Positions 9,497 to 17,224 of a stretch of 64,000 bases of DNA are shown here, piece by piece; the stretch's first letter is position 1, and each line of letters starts with the position of its first letter. Location: NCBI RefSeq assembly GCF_014042165.1, contig NZ_JACDZE010000001.1:1572595-1636594 (forward strand), in the 5' to 3' direction. Under the pieces are notes generated by a model that searched no databases, was not told the DNA's origin, and saw only the letters and a list, made by a program, of their open reading frames with translations. The position numbers and the translations under genes are program-made. The DNA is from Moheibacter lacus (GTDB lineage Bacteria > Bacteroidota > Bacteroidia > Flavobacteriales > Weeksellaceae).

Positions 9497-10642
9497 ATGG
9501 AGCGGCACATCGTGCATTGTGATTTAGATTCTTTTTTTGTAAGTGTGGAGCGTTTGCAGAACAGCAGCCTGATAGGCAAGCCGGTTTTGATCGGTGGGAA
9601 AAGCGATAGGGCGGTGGTAGCTTCCTGCAGTTATGAAGCGCGGAAGTTTGGGGTGCACTCGGCCATGCCCATGAAACTGGCATTGCGTCTATGTCCGGAA
9701 GCCATCGTGGTGCAAGGCGATCACGATTCCTATTCTTATCATTCCAACATCGTGACGGAAATCATCAAAGAAAATGTGCCCTTATTTGAAAAAGCGAGCA
9801 TCGACGAACATTATTTTGATTTGACGGGAATGGATCGGTTTTTTGGTTGTTGGAGCTGGACGCGTGAACTCCGTCAGCGCATCATCACAGAAACGGGTTT
9901 GCCCATTTCCTTTGGTTTGTCGGCCAATAAAACCACTTCCAAAATTGCGACAGGACAAGCCAAGCCTTGTGGCGAACTCAAAGTAGACTGCGGAACGGAA
10001 AAGCATTTTCTGGCACCGCTTTCCATCCGTAAAATTCCCATGGTCGGCGATAAAACCTACACCCAACTGCGCAACATGGGCATTTCGAAATGTTTGACTT
10101 TGCAGCAAATGGAAGTCTTTACGCTGCGCAGGGTTCTAGGCGAGAACGGCATCAGCATTTGGAAAAAGGCAAACGGCCTGGACGAGAGTCCGGTGGTCTC
10201 GTTTCAACAACAAAAAAGCATGAGCAAAGAAACGACCTATCAAAACGACACCATCGACATGGAAGTCTTGCGGAAAACATTGGCCAAAATGGTGAACGAA
10301 TTGGCCTTTGATCTCAGGAAAGAGCAAAAGTTGACCGGTTGTATCACGCTGAAAATCCGGTACAGCAATTTTGATACGCATACCAAACAAATCCGCATTC
10401 CTTATACCAATTCGGACAGGGTGATCGATGAAAAAATAAAAGAATTATTCACCAAACTCTACAGTCGGCGTATGCTCATACGGCTCATAGGGGTGAAATT
10501 CAGCCATTTGATCAGCGGAAATTACCAAACCGATTTGTTCAATGACCGGGAAAAAGACCTGCAACTCGCTTTGGCGATGGACAGGATTAGGCTTAGACAT
10601 GGTTTTAAATCGGTAACCCGAGGCGGTTTGTTCATCCAGTAA
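9497..10642 (+). CDS. dinB: Y-family DNA polymerase (DinB / Pol IV-like)
   Basis: A 381-residue translesion polymerase. The palm carries the catalytic acids Asp9 (HCDLDSFF), Asp103 and Glu104 (SIDEH; the usual residue after DE is Ala). Thumb and little-finger domains follow. QTDLF at residues 344-348 fits the beta-clamp-binding consensus QLxLF. It is the first gene of a three-gene operon: dnaE2 starts 10 nt after its stop. The distance from the operator suggests damage induction. Its base composition is clearly GC-richer than the genes downstream of 22 kb (32 of 60 bases at 9541-9600). It could equally be classed as ImuB-like by context, but the catalytic residues are intact, unlike ImuB. Confidence 0.93.
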   Translation: MERHIVHCDLDSFFVSVERLQNSSLIGKPVLIGGKSDRAVVASCSYEARKFGVHSAMPMKLALRLCPEAIVVQGDHDSYSYHSNIVTEIIKENVPLFEKASIDEHYFDLTGMDRFFGCWSWTRELRQRIITETGLPISFGLSANKTTSKIATGQAKPCGELKVDCGTEKHFLAPLSIRKIPMVGDKTYTQLRNMGISKCLTLQQMEVFTLRRVLGENGISIWKKANGLDESPVVSFQQQKSMSKETTYQNDTIDMEVLRKTLAKMVNELAFDLRKEQKLTGCITLKIRYSNFDTHTKQIRIPYTNSDRVIDEKIKELFTKLYSRRMLIRLIGVKFSHLISGNYQTDLFNDREKDLQLALAMDRIRLRHGFKSVTRGGLFIQ

Positions 10643-10651
10643 TTCTCAGAA

Positions 10652-13585
10652 ATGTTATTGAATCTGCACAGTTATTATAGTTTGCGGCATGGTACGCTCA
10701 GCTTGGAAAGTCTCATCGGGGAAATGCAGAAGAGAGGCTATGAAACAGCGGTTTTGACCGATGTGAACAACAGTTCAGGGGTATTGGATTTTATCAAGTT
10801 GGGGCAGGAAGCGGGAATAAATCCGCTGGCGGGAATGGAATTCAGAAACGGTGATCGATTGCTGTACATCGGCATTGCCCGGAATGAATTGGGTTTCAAA
10901 GAACTCAACGAATGGATGACCTTGCATAACCGGGAGAAACGATTGTTGCCGGAAATCGCACCTGAATTCGCCCATGTTTTTCTAATCTATCCCTATGGTA
11001 GTCAAAAATTGAATCAATTACGGGATAATGAATTCATCGGAATTCGACCTTCTGAATTGAATAAAATCCGCCTGGAACCGGCTGTGAATTTTGAGCGTTA
11101 TGTCGTGCTGGCTCCTGTTACATTTGGGCAGGAAGATTATCAATTGCACCGTCAGCTCAGAGCCATTGATCATAATATTTTGATTTCCCAATTGGAGCCT
11201 TTTCAAATGGCCGGAGCGGATGAATTCTTTTTAAATAAATCTGAATTAATGGAAATCTATCGCTCTTTTCCTCAATTGATCCAAAACACAAACCAACTGT
11301 TGTCGGCCTGCCGATTTGATTTCGATTTTAAAACCGTAAAAAACAAAAAGCACTTTACAGAAAGTCGTTACGAAGACAAAGAATTGCTTTACCAATATGC
11401 GTTTGAAGGATTTAAAAACCGATACGACGAAAAGAATGAAATCGCCAAAGCGCGGATTTTAAAAGAATTGGAAGTCATCGATAACCTGAATTTTTCGAGT
11501 TATTTTTTGATTACCGATGACATCTGTCGTTATGCGCGCAGCCGGAAGTTTGAGTATGTAGGCAGAGGAAGCGGCGCAAATAGCGTGGTAGCTTATTGTC
11601 TGGGGATTACAGATGTTTGCCCGATCGAGTTGGATTTGTATTTTGAACGTTTTTTAAACCCCAAACGCAAATCGCCTCCTGACTTTGATGTCGATTTTTC
11701 ATGGAAAGAACGGGATGAAATCTATGCGTATATTTTCAATCGATATGGAACAGATCATGTAGCGTTAATGGGAACAATGAGTACGTTTCGTTCGCGAAGC
11801 ATCTTACGGGAATTGGGGAAAATTTATGGTTTGCCCAAAGCTGAAATTGACCGACTCGTACGCGAACCGGAAAATAGACTCAATCAAAATGAAGTCACCC
11901 AGATGATTTTAAATGTTTACAACCAAATGACCGATTTTCCTAACCAGCGCTCCATCCACGCCAGTGGTGTTTTGATTTCAGAATTGCCGCTTACACAATA
12001 TTGTGCACTGGATTTTCCACCCAAAGGTTTGGCGACGGCTCAGATCGATATGTACACAGCCGAAGACATCGGATTTGAAAAAATTGATATCCTCAGTCAA
12101 CGGGGAATCGGGCATATCAAAGATTGCAAAGAAATCATCAAGTACAACAGGGGCGAGGAAATCAGCACAGAAAATCCGCATCGGTTTTTTGAAGATAAAA
12201 AAATCGCCGCCCAACTCAAATCGGCTAACACGATTGGTTGTTTCTATATCGAAAGCCCTGCGATGCGTCAACTTTTAACCAAACTCAAATGCGATACTTA
12301 TCTGACGCTGGTAGCAGCCAGCTCCATCATCCGTCCCGGCGTGTCTTCTTCAGGGATGATGGGCGCCTACATCGAGCGGCATCATGATCCGTCCAAAGTG
12401 GTGTATCCGCATCCGGTTTTTGAACAACAATTAAAAGAAACCTATGGTGTGATGGTGTATCAGGAAGATGTGATGAAAATAGGGCATCACTATGGCGGAT
12501 TGGATTTGGCAGATGCCGATGTTTTGCGGCGAATGATGAGCGGGAAATACCGGCATGTCGGTCATTTGGTCGAAATCAAAGACAAATTTTTTGACCATTG
12601 CAAAGCGATGAACTATCCGGAGGCTTCGTCCAAAGAGGTTTGGCGACAGATGGAGAGTTTTGCGGGTTATTCTTTTAACAAAGCGCACAGCGCCAGTTTC
12701 GCAGTAGAGAGTTACCAAAGTTTGTTTCTGAAAACCTATTTCCCAAAAGAATTTATGGTAGCGGTTTTGAACAATTACGGCGGATTTTACAGCCGCAAAG
12801 TCTATGTCAACGAAGCGCGAAAGTCGGGAGCGGAGATTTGTTTGCCATGTGTCAACAAAAGTATGTATGAAACGGTAATTTATGGAGAAGAAATCTATTT
12901 AGGGTTTGATGGAATTTTGAATTTCGAAGCCCAATTGGGGCATAGAATCGTAGCGGAAAGAACGCGAAATGGTGCGTATTTGGGCATTGAGAATTTCGTG
13001 CTGCGAACCGGCGCTGGATTGGAACAAATCGTCATATTGATCCGATGTAATGCTTTTCGGTTTTTGGGAATTGGTAAAAAAGAGTTGTTATGGGAAGCGC
13101 ATTTTTTATTGAGCGAACATGTTGAAAAACAGCATAATTTTTCACTTTTTGAAACAGATTCTGAAAAACCTGTCTTACCTTCATTGGAATATTCGGTATT
13201 GGAAGATATTTACGATGAAATCGAATTGATCGGTTTTCCGGTTTCGGCTTCTTTGTTTGATTTGGCCAAATCAAAATTCAGAGGCGATGTGATGGTTGCT
13301 GATCTAAATCAATTTGAAGGAAAAATCATACGGATGGTGGGCGATTTTGTGACCGATAAACTCGTGCGAACGCGAATTGGAATCATGAAGTTTGGGACAT
13401 TTTTTGATGAACAAGGTGTGTTTTTTGACACCATACATTTCCCGCATTCTCTGGCCAAATATCCGCTCAGAGGTTCGGGGTTGTATTTGCTGGAAGGTAG
13501 AGTGGTTGTGGATTTTGGATGTCCTTCACTGGAAATAATAAGATGCGGTAAAATGCCGTTACAAAAAGACCCAAGAAGTGAGTAA
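10652..13585 (+). CDS. dnaE2: Second DNA polymerase III alpha subunit, DnaE2-like (error-prone)
   Basis: A C-family polymerase of 977 residues, shorter than replicative DnaE (about 1160). Catalytic Asp344, Asp346 (PDFDVDF) and Asp479 (KIDILSQRG) are present, with the VGRGSGANSVVAYCLGIT nucleotide-site motif before them. The KxDxLSQRG form resembles DnaE2 rather than the replicative DnaE1 (KFDFLGL). The N-terminal PHP domain is degenerate: the usual HxH metal motif reads Asn4-Leu-His6, so PHP nuclease activity is doubtful. A C-terminal OB-like region is at about 880-977. Its position between dinB and an exonuclease implies joint translesion synthesis with DinB. The replicative dnaE must be elsewhere. 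Confidence 0.88.
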   Translation: MLLNLHSYYSLRHGTLSLESLIGEMQKRGYETAVLTDVNNSSGVLDFIKLGQEAGINPLAGMEFRNGDRLLYIGIARNELGFKELNEWMTLHNREKRLLPEIAPEFAHVFLIYPYGSQKLNQLRDNEFIGIRPSELNKIRLEPAVNFERYVVLAPVTFGQEDYQLHRQLRAIDHNILISQLEPFQMAGADEFFLNKSELMEIYRSFPQLIQNTNQLLSACRFDFDFKTVKNKKHFTESRYEDKELLYQYAFEGFKNRYDEKNEIAKARILKELEVIDNLNFSSYFLITDDICRYARSRKFEYVGRGSGANSVVAYCLGITDVCPIELDLYFERFLNPKRKSPPDFDVDFSWKERDEIYAYIFNRYGTDHVALMGTMSTFRSRSILRELGKIYGLPKAEIDRLVREPENRLNQNEVTQMILNVYNQMTDFPNQRSIHASGVLISELPLTQYCALDFPPKGLATAQIDMYTAEDIGFEKIDILSQRGIGHIKDCKEIIKYNRGEEISTENPHRFFEDKKIAAQLKSANTIGCFYIESPAMRQLLTKLKCDTYLTLVAASSIIRPGVSSSGMMGAYIERHHDPSKVVYPHPVFEQQLKETYGVMVYQEDVMKIGHHYGGLDLADADVLRRMMSGKYRHVGHLVEIKDKFFDHCKAMNYPEASSKEVWRQMESFAGYSFNKAHSASFAVESYQSLFLKTYFPKEFMVAVLNNYGGFYSRKVYVNEARKSGAEICLPCVNKSMYETVIYGEEIYLGFDGILNFEAQLGHRIVAERTRNGAYLGIENFVLRTGAGLEQIVILIRCNAFRFLGIGKKELLWEAHFLLSEHVEKQHNFSLFETDSEKPVLPSLEYSVLEDIYDEIELIGFPVSASLFDLAKSKFRGDVMVADLNQFEGKIIRMVGDFVTDKLVRTRIGIMKFGTFFDEQGVFFDTIHFPHSLAKYPLRGSGLYLLEGRVVVDFGCPSLEIIRCGKMPLQKDPRSE

Positions 13586-14984
13586 AAAGAAAAATAATAG
13601 AGAATATGCCATCGTGGACATCGAAACCACAGGCGGATATGCGTCCGGAAGTAAGATTACGGAAGTGGCCATCATCGTGTTTGACGGCGAAAAAATCACA
13701 GACCGTTTTGAAACACTTGTCAATCCTGAGAGGGATATTCCATTGCCCATTTTTGCCTTGACCGGAATCAACAATGAAATGGTGGCGCATGCGCCGAAAT
13801 TTGAGATGATAGCGGAAAAGGTATTTGGAATGCTTGAGAATCGGGTTTTTGTAGCGCACAATGTGAATTTTGATTATTCCTTTATCAAACAACAGCTCAG
13901 CGCGGAAGGTTATCCTTTTTCTGCTCCCAAATTATGTACAGTACGCATGAGCCGTAAAATCAAACCTGGATTGTATTCTTATAGTTTGGGGAATTTATGT
14001 CAAAGTTTGGAAATTCCTATTCAAAATCGGCATAGGGCGGGAGGCGATGCAGAAGCTACGGCGATTTTATTTTCAAAATTGATGGAATGGGACGAAGAAG
14101 GCATCATCCCGGAAATGCTGAAACGCAATTCAAAAGAACAACAATTGCCGCCCAATTTGCAAAAATCGGATTTTGAGAATTTGCCCAATTGTCCTGGCGT
14201 GTATTATTTTCGAAACAAAGCCGGAAAAGTGGTGTATGTCGGAAAAGCTATCAACATCAAAAAGCGGGTTTCATCCCATTTTACAGGACATAATCCGAAT
14301 CCCCAGCGGCAAAATTTCCTGAAAGACATTTACCATATTTCCTATGAAATCTGTGGAACCGAACTCATGGCTTTTTTGCTGGAATGCGTCGAAATCAAAA
14401 AACTCTACCCGATTTATAACCGTGCGCTGAAACGATTTGAACCTAAATTTGGATTGTTTCAATACAAAGATATTTCGGGTTATCAACGATTGGCTGTTGG
14501 GAAACTCAGTAAAAATCAGACAAGTATCCGGGTTTTTCATCAACTTTTTGAAGGAATTAATGTGTTATTGAATTTGATTGAACAACATGATTTGGATATA
14601 CGACTTTGTTATCTGGGTCAGGAAACCGATCGATTTCAACCCAATGAAATTCCCTATCCGCCTGCTGAAGCATACAATCTCAAAGTGGAAAAAGCGCTGG
14701 AAGAACTCGATTCCAAACAACCTAGTTTTGCCATTTTGGGCAAAGGAAGAAATGAAGAAGAAAAAAGTTGTATTTGGGTGGAAAATGGGAGGTTTTATGC
14801 GATGGGCTATTTGGATAAAGCCATTGACTTTTCCGATTTTGAAGCGGTAAAAGAAAGTTTGGAACGATTTCCGGACAATTATTATATGAATCAATTGATC
14901 CATTCCTTTGCTGAAAAAAATCCGCAGAGCGTTTATGTGATAGATGATGAATTTAAATTGGAAACAATTCAAAAATCATTTTGA
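13578..14984 (+). CDS. DEDDh exonuclease - GIY-YIG endonuclease fusion
   Basis: A 468-residue fusion. Residues 8-170 are a DnaQ-like 3'-5' exonuclease with Asp14/Glu16 (DIETTG), Asp99 (HNVNFD), and His152/Asp157 (HRAGGD, the DEDDh signature). Residues 200-285 are a GIY-YIG nuclease (GVYYF at 207-211, YVG at 220-222, Arg230) as in UvrC/Cho. The last 180 residues match nothing I recognise. The UvrC RNase H-like half and helix-hairpin-helix are absent. It begins with GTG and overlaps dnaE2 by 8 nt, so it is translationally coupled to it. It could proofread for, or trim lesions before, the error-prone polymerases. Confidence 0.88.
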   Translation: MSKKKNNREYAIVDIETTGGYASGSKITEVAIIVFDGEKITDRFETLVNPERDIPLPIFALTGINNEMVAHAPKFEMIAEKVFGMLENRVFVAHNVNFDYSFIKQQLSAEGYPFSAPKLCTVRMSRKIKPGLYSYSLGNLCQSLEIPIQNRHRAGGDAEATAILFSKLMEWDEEGIIPEMLKRNSKEQQLPPNLQKSDFENLPNCPGVYYFRNKAGKVVYVGKAINIKKRVSSHFTGHNPNPQRQNFLKDIYHISYEICGTELMAFLLECVEIKKLYPIYNRALKRFEPKFGLFQYKDISGYQRLAVGKLSKNQTSIRVFHQLFEGINVLLNLIEQHDLDIRLCYLGQETDRFQPNEIPYPPAEAYNLKVEKALEELDSKQPSFAILGKGRNEEEKSCIWVENGRFYAMGYLDKAIDFSDFEAVKESLERFPDNYYMNQLIHSFAEKNPQSVYVIDDEFKLETIQKSF

Positions 14985-14998
14985 AATTATAAATGAGC

Positions 14999-15060
14999 AG
15001 TAGGCGTTGCAAACGCAAATAGATCAGACAGGTTGCAAATGCGCGCCAGGCAAAGACAAA
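14999..15060. repeat. Short repeat-rich spacer
   Basis: Holds a hairpin GCGTT-GCA-AACGC (about 15014-15026) and a second related GTTGCAAATGCGC stretch at about 15042-15054, so two TTGCAAA-type units stand side by side. No reading frame of substance. They may be decayed REP units. Function unknown. Confidence 0.35.
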
Positions 15061-15088
15061 AAAAAGGATAGTATAAACTATCCTTTTT
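15061..15088. terminator. Bidirectional intrinsic terminator between the mutagenesis operon and tRNA-Arg
   Basis: A perfect 12-bp stem (15061-15072 against 15077-15088) has a 4-nt loop, with an A-run on one side and a T-run on the other. It closes the dinB-dnaE2-nuclease operon and the tRNA-Arg transcript. Confidence 0.85.
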
Positions 15089-15135
15089 GTGACCACGGAG
15101 GCCCCGATACTTCGGGGGAACCCCCAACTTTTCTT
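15083..15135 (-). repeat. Partial duplicate of the tRNA-Arg 3' end with an inserted hairpin
   Basis: Bases 15083-15101 repeat 15133-15151 (the tRNA 3' flank, discriminator and acceptor strand) with one mismatch at an offset of 50 nt. The T-arm copy that follows is disrupted by CCCCGA-TACT-TCGGGG and then resumes as AACCCCC-like sequence. It cannot fold as a tRNA. It looks like the scar of an attachment-site or REP insertion. Confidence 0.6.
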
Positions 15136-15139
15136 TTTG

Positions 15140-15213
15140 TGACCGCGGAGGGATTCGAACCCCCAACCCTCAGAGCCGAAATCTGATATTCTATCCAGTT
15201 GAACTACGCAGCC
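15140..15213 (-). tRNA. tRNA-Arg (anticodon TCG)
   Basis: 74 nt that fold as a full cloverleaf: acceptor GGCTGCG/CGCGGTC with two G:T pairs, anticodon stem TCAGA/TCTGA with loop TTTCGGC (anticodon TCG, reading CGA), and T-loop TTCGAAT. The discriminator is A73, and CCA is not encoded. It lies 30 nt after the M49-like lipoprotein gene on the same strand. Confidence 0.92.
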
Positions 15214-15243
15214 ATTGGGAGTGCAAAAGTAATTAAATCTAAT

Positions 15244-16887
15244 TTACAATCCCAAAACTTTTACACCTTGTTCAAAAATGATGTCGTCCGGAATCCCTGC
15301 GGCTTTCAATTTGTCCAAATCTTTTTGCAATTCTTTGGAAATATGTCCTTTTTGTTCGGTTAATTTTTTTACACCTTCATAATCACCATTTCCTTGAAGT
15401 GTTAAAATCAATTCGGATAATCCGTTCATCGCAGCTTCCATCTTTGGGAAATCCACGATGTATTTTCCTTCTTTGGTTCGTTTAAAAGCCCCTCTTTCTT
15501 TAAAATAATTGAAACAAATCATATTGGCCGATCCGTGAGCGCTTTCTCCAAATCGTACCGAACGGAAAATTCCGGCGAGAAATGTCACCATAAAATCTTC
15601 TTTTTGTCCTTCCAATTCGCCTTTTTCAAGCAATTGGTTGACCATGTACAATCCCAAAATATCGGCTTTCCCTTCTTCCAAATGGGATTGTTGTTCTTTC
15701 AAGGCTTCTCGGACGGTTCCTTTGTCGTTGATCGTGTTTTTAATCCCCAATCCATGCGCAACTTCGTGAAACATCACATTGGCAAAAAACGCATCAAATT
15801 TTACGTGTTGGCGTTGGGAATCGTCGATCAGGACATCGGCAATCGGTACCATGATTTTGTCAAATTTGGCACGCATGGCGTTTTTCAATTGTAATCGACG
15901 TGTTCCTTTTTCCAATTGTACACGTTCGTCGTTGGGTAAATTGATTGCGATGGTTTTTCCTCCGGCGTTGCAATCTCCTGCATAATACACCACATCATAG
16001 GCGTTCAAGTCGGAATCGGTTCCGGGAGATTCGGTTTTGTACTTGTCCGGCACGGGTAAATTTCGTTGCAATTCAGGCAAGAATTTGGCATATTTTTCCA
16101 GTTTTTTGGACCATTCCATGTCTTTTACCAAGACATAAGCTTCGTGTGCTGCTTTATATCCAAATAATTGATCTTCATAGGTTTCGATCGGTCCGACGAC
16201 AAAATCCAATCGGTTGGTTTTCATGTTCATCCATGCGATATCGCTTTCGAAATACTTATCGGTTTCCAACGCTGTTGCTCTCGTTTCCAAATAGATTTTC
16301 AGTCCTTCATCATCCGCAAAAGTGGCGGCTTTGCGTAAAAGTCCGGCAGCATTGGCGATTTGGTCTTTGAATTGGACATGGTAGGGAACGGTATAGAGTC
16401 CGCCGTCTTCATTTCTTCTGACGAAAGTGTATTGGCTTTTTCCTTCCGGTAAATTGGCATTTTCAAATTCTTCAACGGTCATGTCCAAAGGATAGAAATT
16501 GGCGCCGAGCGGTTTCGGTCCAAATCCTTTGACGAAAGATTGCATATTGTCCAAACGGTCCCAAGGGCCATAATTGATTTCTACATAATTTCGAGTGTTT
16601 CCAGCAACTTTAGAAAGCAATTCTTCTTTGTCACCATAGGCTTCGTACCAGAACAATTCGTCCATAATTTGAGAAGCTTCGATCATGATGACGAGCATCG
16701 CTTTTTCTTTGTCGCTCAAATGACTCAAATCGGTTTCCAGTCGAACGGTCGCATAGGATTTTAAAGAATCGAGTTGTACGATTTCTTGTTTTTCACCATC
16801 AACGATATTGGGTGCTGTTGGTTCTTTTTTACAATTTATCAGAACAAGACATAGGGTTAGGAAACTGATTCCAATTATAGATTTCAT
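15244..16887 (-). CDS. Zinc metallopeptidase lipoprotein, dipeptidyl-peptidase III (M49)-like
   Basis: 547 residues. The ATG at 16887 gives a lipoprotein signal (MKSIIGISFLTLCLVLINC, lipobox Cys19). The frame open to 16968 adds 27 residues that look like a separate leader peptide. The zinc site is His374-Glu-Val-Ala-His378 followed about 50 residues later by EEGKADI, which supplies the third ligand, as in M49 dipeptidyl peptidases III. The pentapeptide HEXXH replaces the six-residue HEXXGH usual for that family. It probably trims di- or oligopeptides in the periplasm or at the outer membrane. The length is shorter than classical DPP III (about 700 residues). Confidence 0.75.
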   Translation of the reverse strand: MKSIIGISFLTLCLVLINCKKEPTAPNIVDGEKQEIVQLDSLKSYATVRLETDLSHLSDKEKAMLVIMIEASQIMDELFWYEAYGDKEELLSKVAGNTRNYVEINYGPWDRLDNMQSFVKGFGPKPLGANFYPLDMTVEEFENANLPEGKSQYTFVRRNEDGGLYTVPYHVQFKDQIANAAGLLRKAATFADDEGLKIYLETRATALETDKYFESDIAWMNMKTNRLDFVVGPIETYEDQLFGYKAAHEAYVLVKDMEWSKKLEKYAKFLPELQRNLPVPDKYKTESPGTDSDLNAYDVVYYAGDCNAGGKTIAINLPNDERVQLEKGTRRLQLKNAMRAKFDKIMVPIADVLIDDSQRQHVKFDAFFANVMFHEVAHGLGIKNTINDKGTVREALKEQQSHLEEGKADILGLYMVNQLLEKGELEGQKEDFMVTFLAGIFRSVRFGESAHGSANMICFNYFKERGAFKRTKEGKYIVDFPKMEAAMNGLSELILTLQGNGDYEGVKKLTEQKGHISKELQKDLDKLKAAGIPDDIIFEQGVKVLGL

Positions 16888-16968
16888 ATTTGCGATGCGT
16901 TTAATGCTCAAAAATAGGAAAAAAAGAAGCCGAATCCTAATGATTCGACTCCTTAAATTAACACACAT
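16888..16968 (-). other. Arg/Ile-rich leader reading frame overlapping a terminator-like hairpin
   Basis: An ATG at 16968 opens a frame MCVNLRSRIIRIRLLFF.. that is in phase with, and runs into, the lipoprotein gene. The codons for RSRIIRIR form the hairpin at 16926-16952 and the following Leu/Phe codons are its T-run. This is the layout of a transcription-attenuation leader. Whether it is translated separately, or is just an over-long open frame, is not known. Confidence 0.35.
16926..16952 (-). terminator. Intrinsic terminator or attenuator upstream of the M49-like gene
   Basis: An 11-bp stem (16926-16936 against 16942-16952, two wobble pairs) has a 5-nt loop. On the minus strand it is followed by a run of T, about 40 nt ahead of the lipoprotein start codon. 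Confidence 0.6.
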
Positions 16969-17048
16969 GAGGACAAAATTTCACAGCGCAAATTTGAGGA
17001 GGAAATTTAAGTTAAAGGTTAAGTCAATGCTAAATAATGGGAAACAAA

Positions 17049-17071
17049 AAAGCCCTTAAATTAAGGGCTTT
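17049..17071 (-). terminator. Intrinsic terminator of tRNA-His
   Basis: An 11-bp stem (17049-17059 against 17061-17071; the central bases form the loop) lies 3 nt beyond the tRNA 3' end and is followed by six T on the minus strand. Confidence 0.8.
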
Positions 17072-17074
17072 CTG

Positions 17075-17149
<75 letters not shown>

Positions 17150-17224
17150 ATTTTTCAATTGGATTGCAAATATATAAATTATTTGAATGCCAACATTCAA
17201 AATTTAAATTTTATCATGTAAAAT

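Noticed and set aside
9497-10642. ImuB (inactive Y-family subunit)
   Set aside because: The catalytic Asp9, Asp103 and Glu104 are all present.
13578-14984. UvrC excision nuclease
   Set aside because: Only the GIY-YIG part is shared. The N-terminus is a DEDDh exonuclease, and the UvrC C-terminal nuclease and HhH domains are absent.
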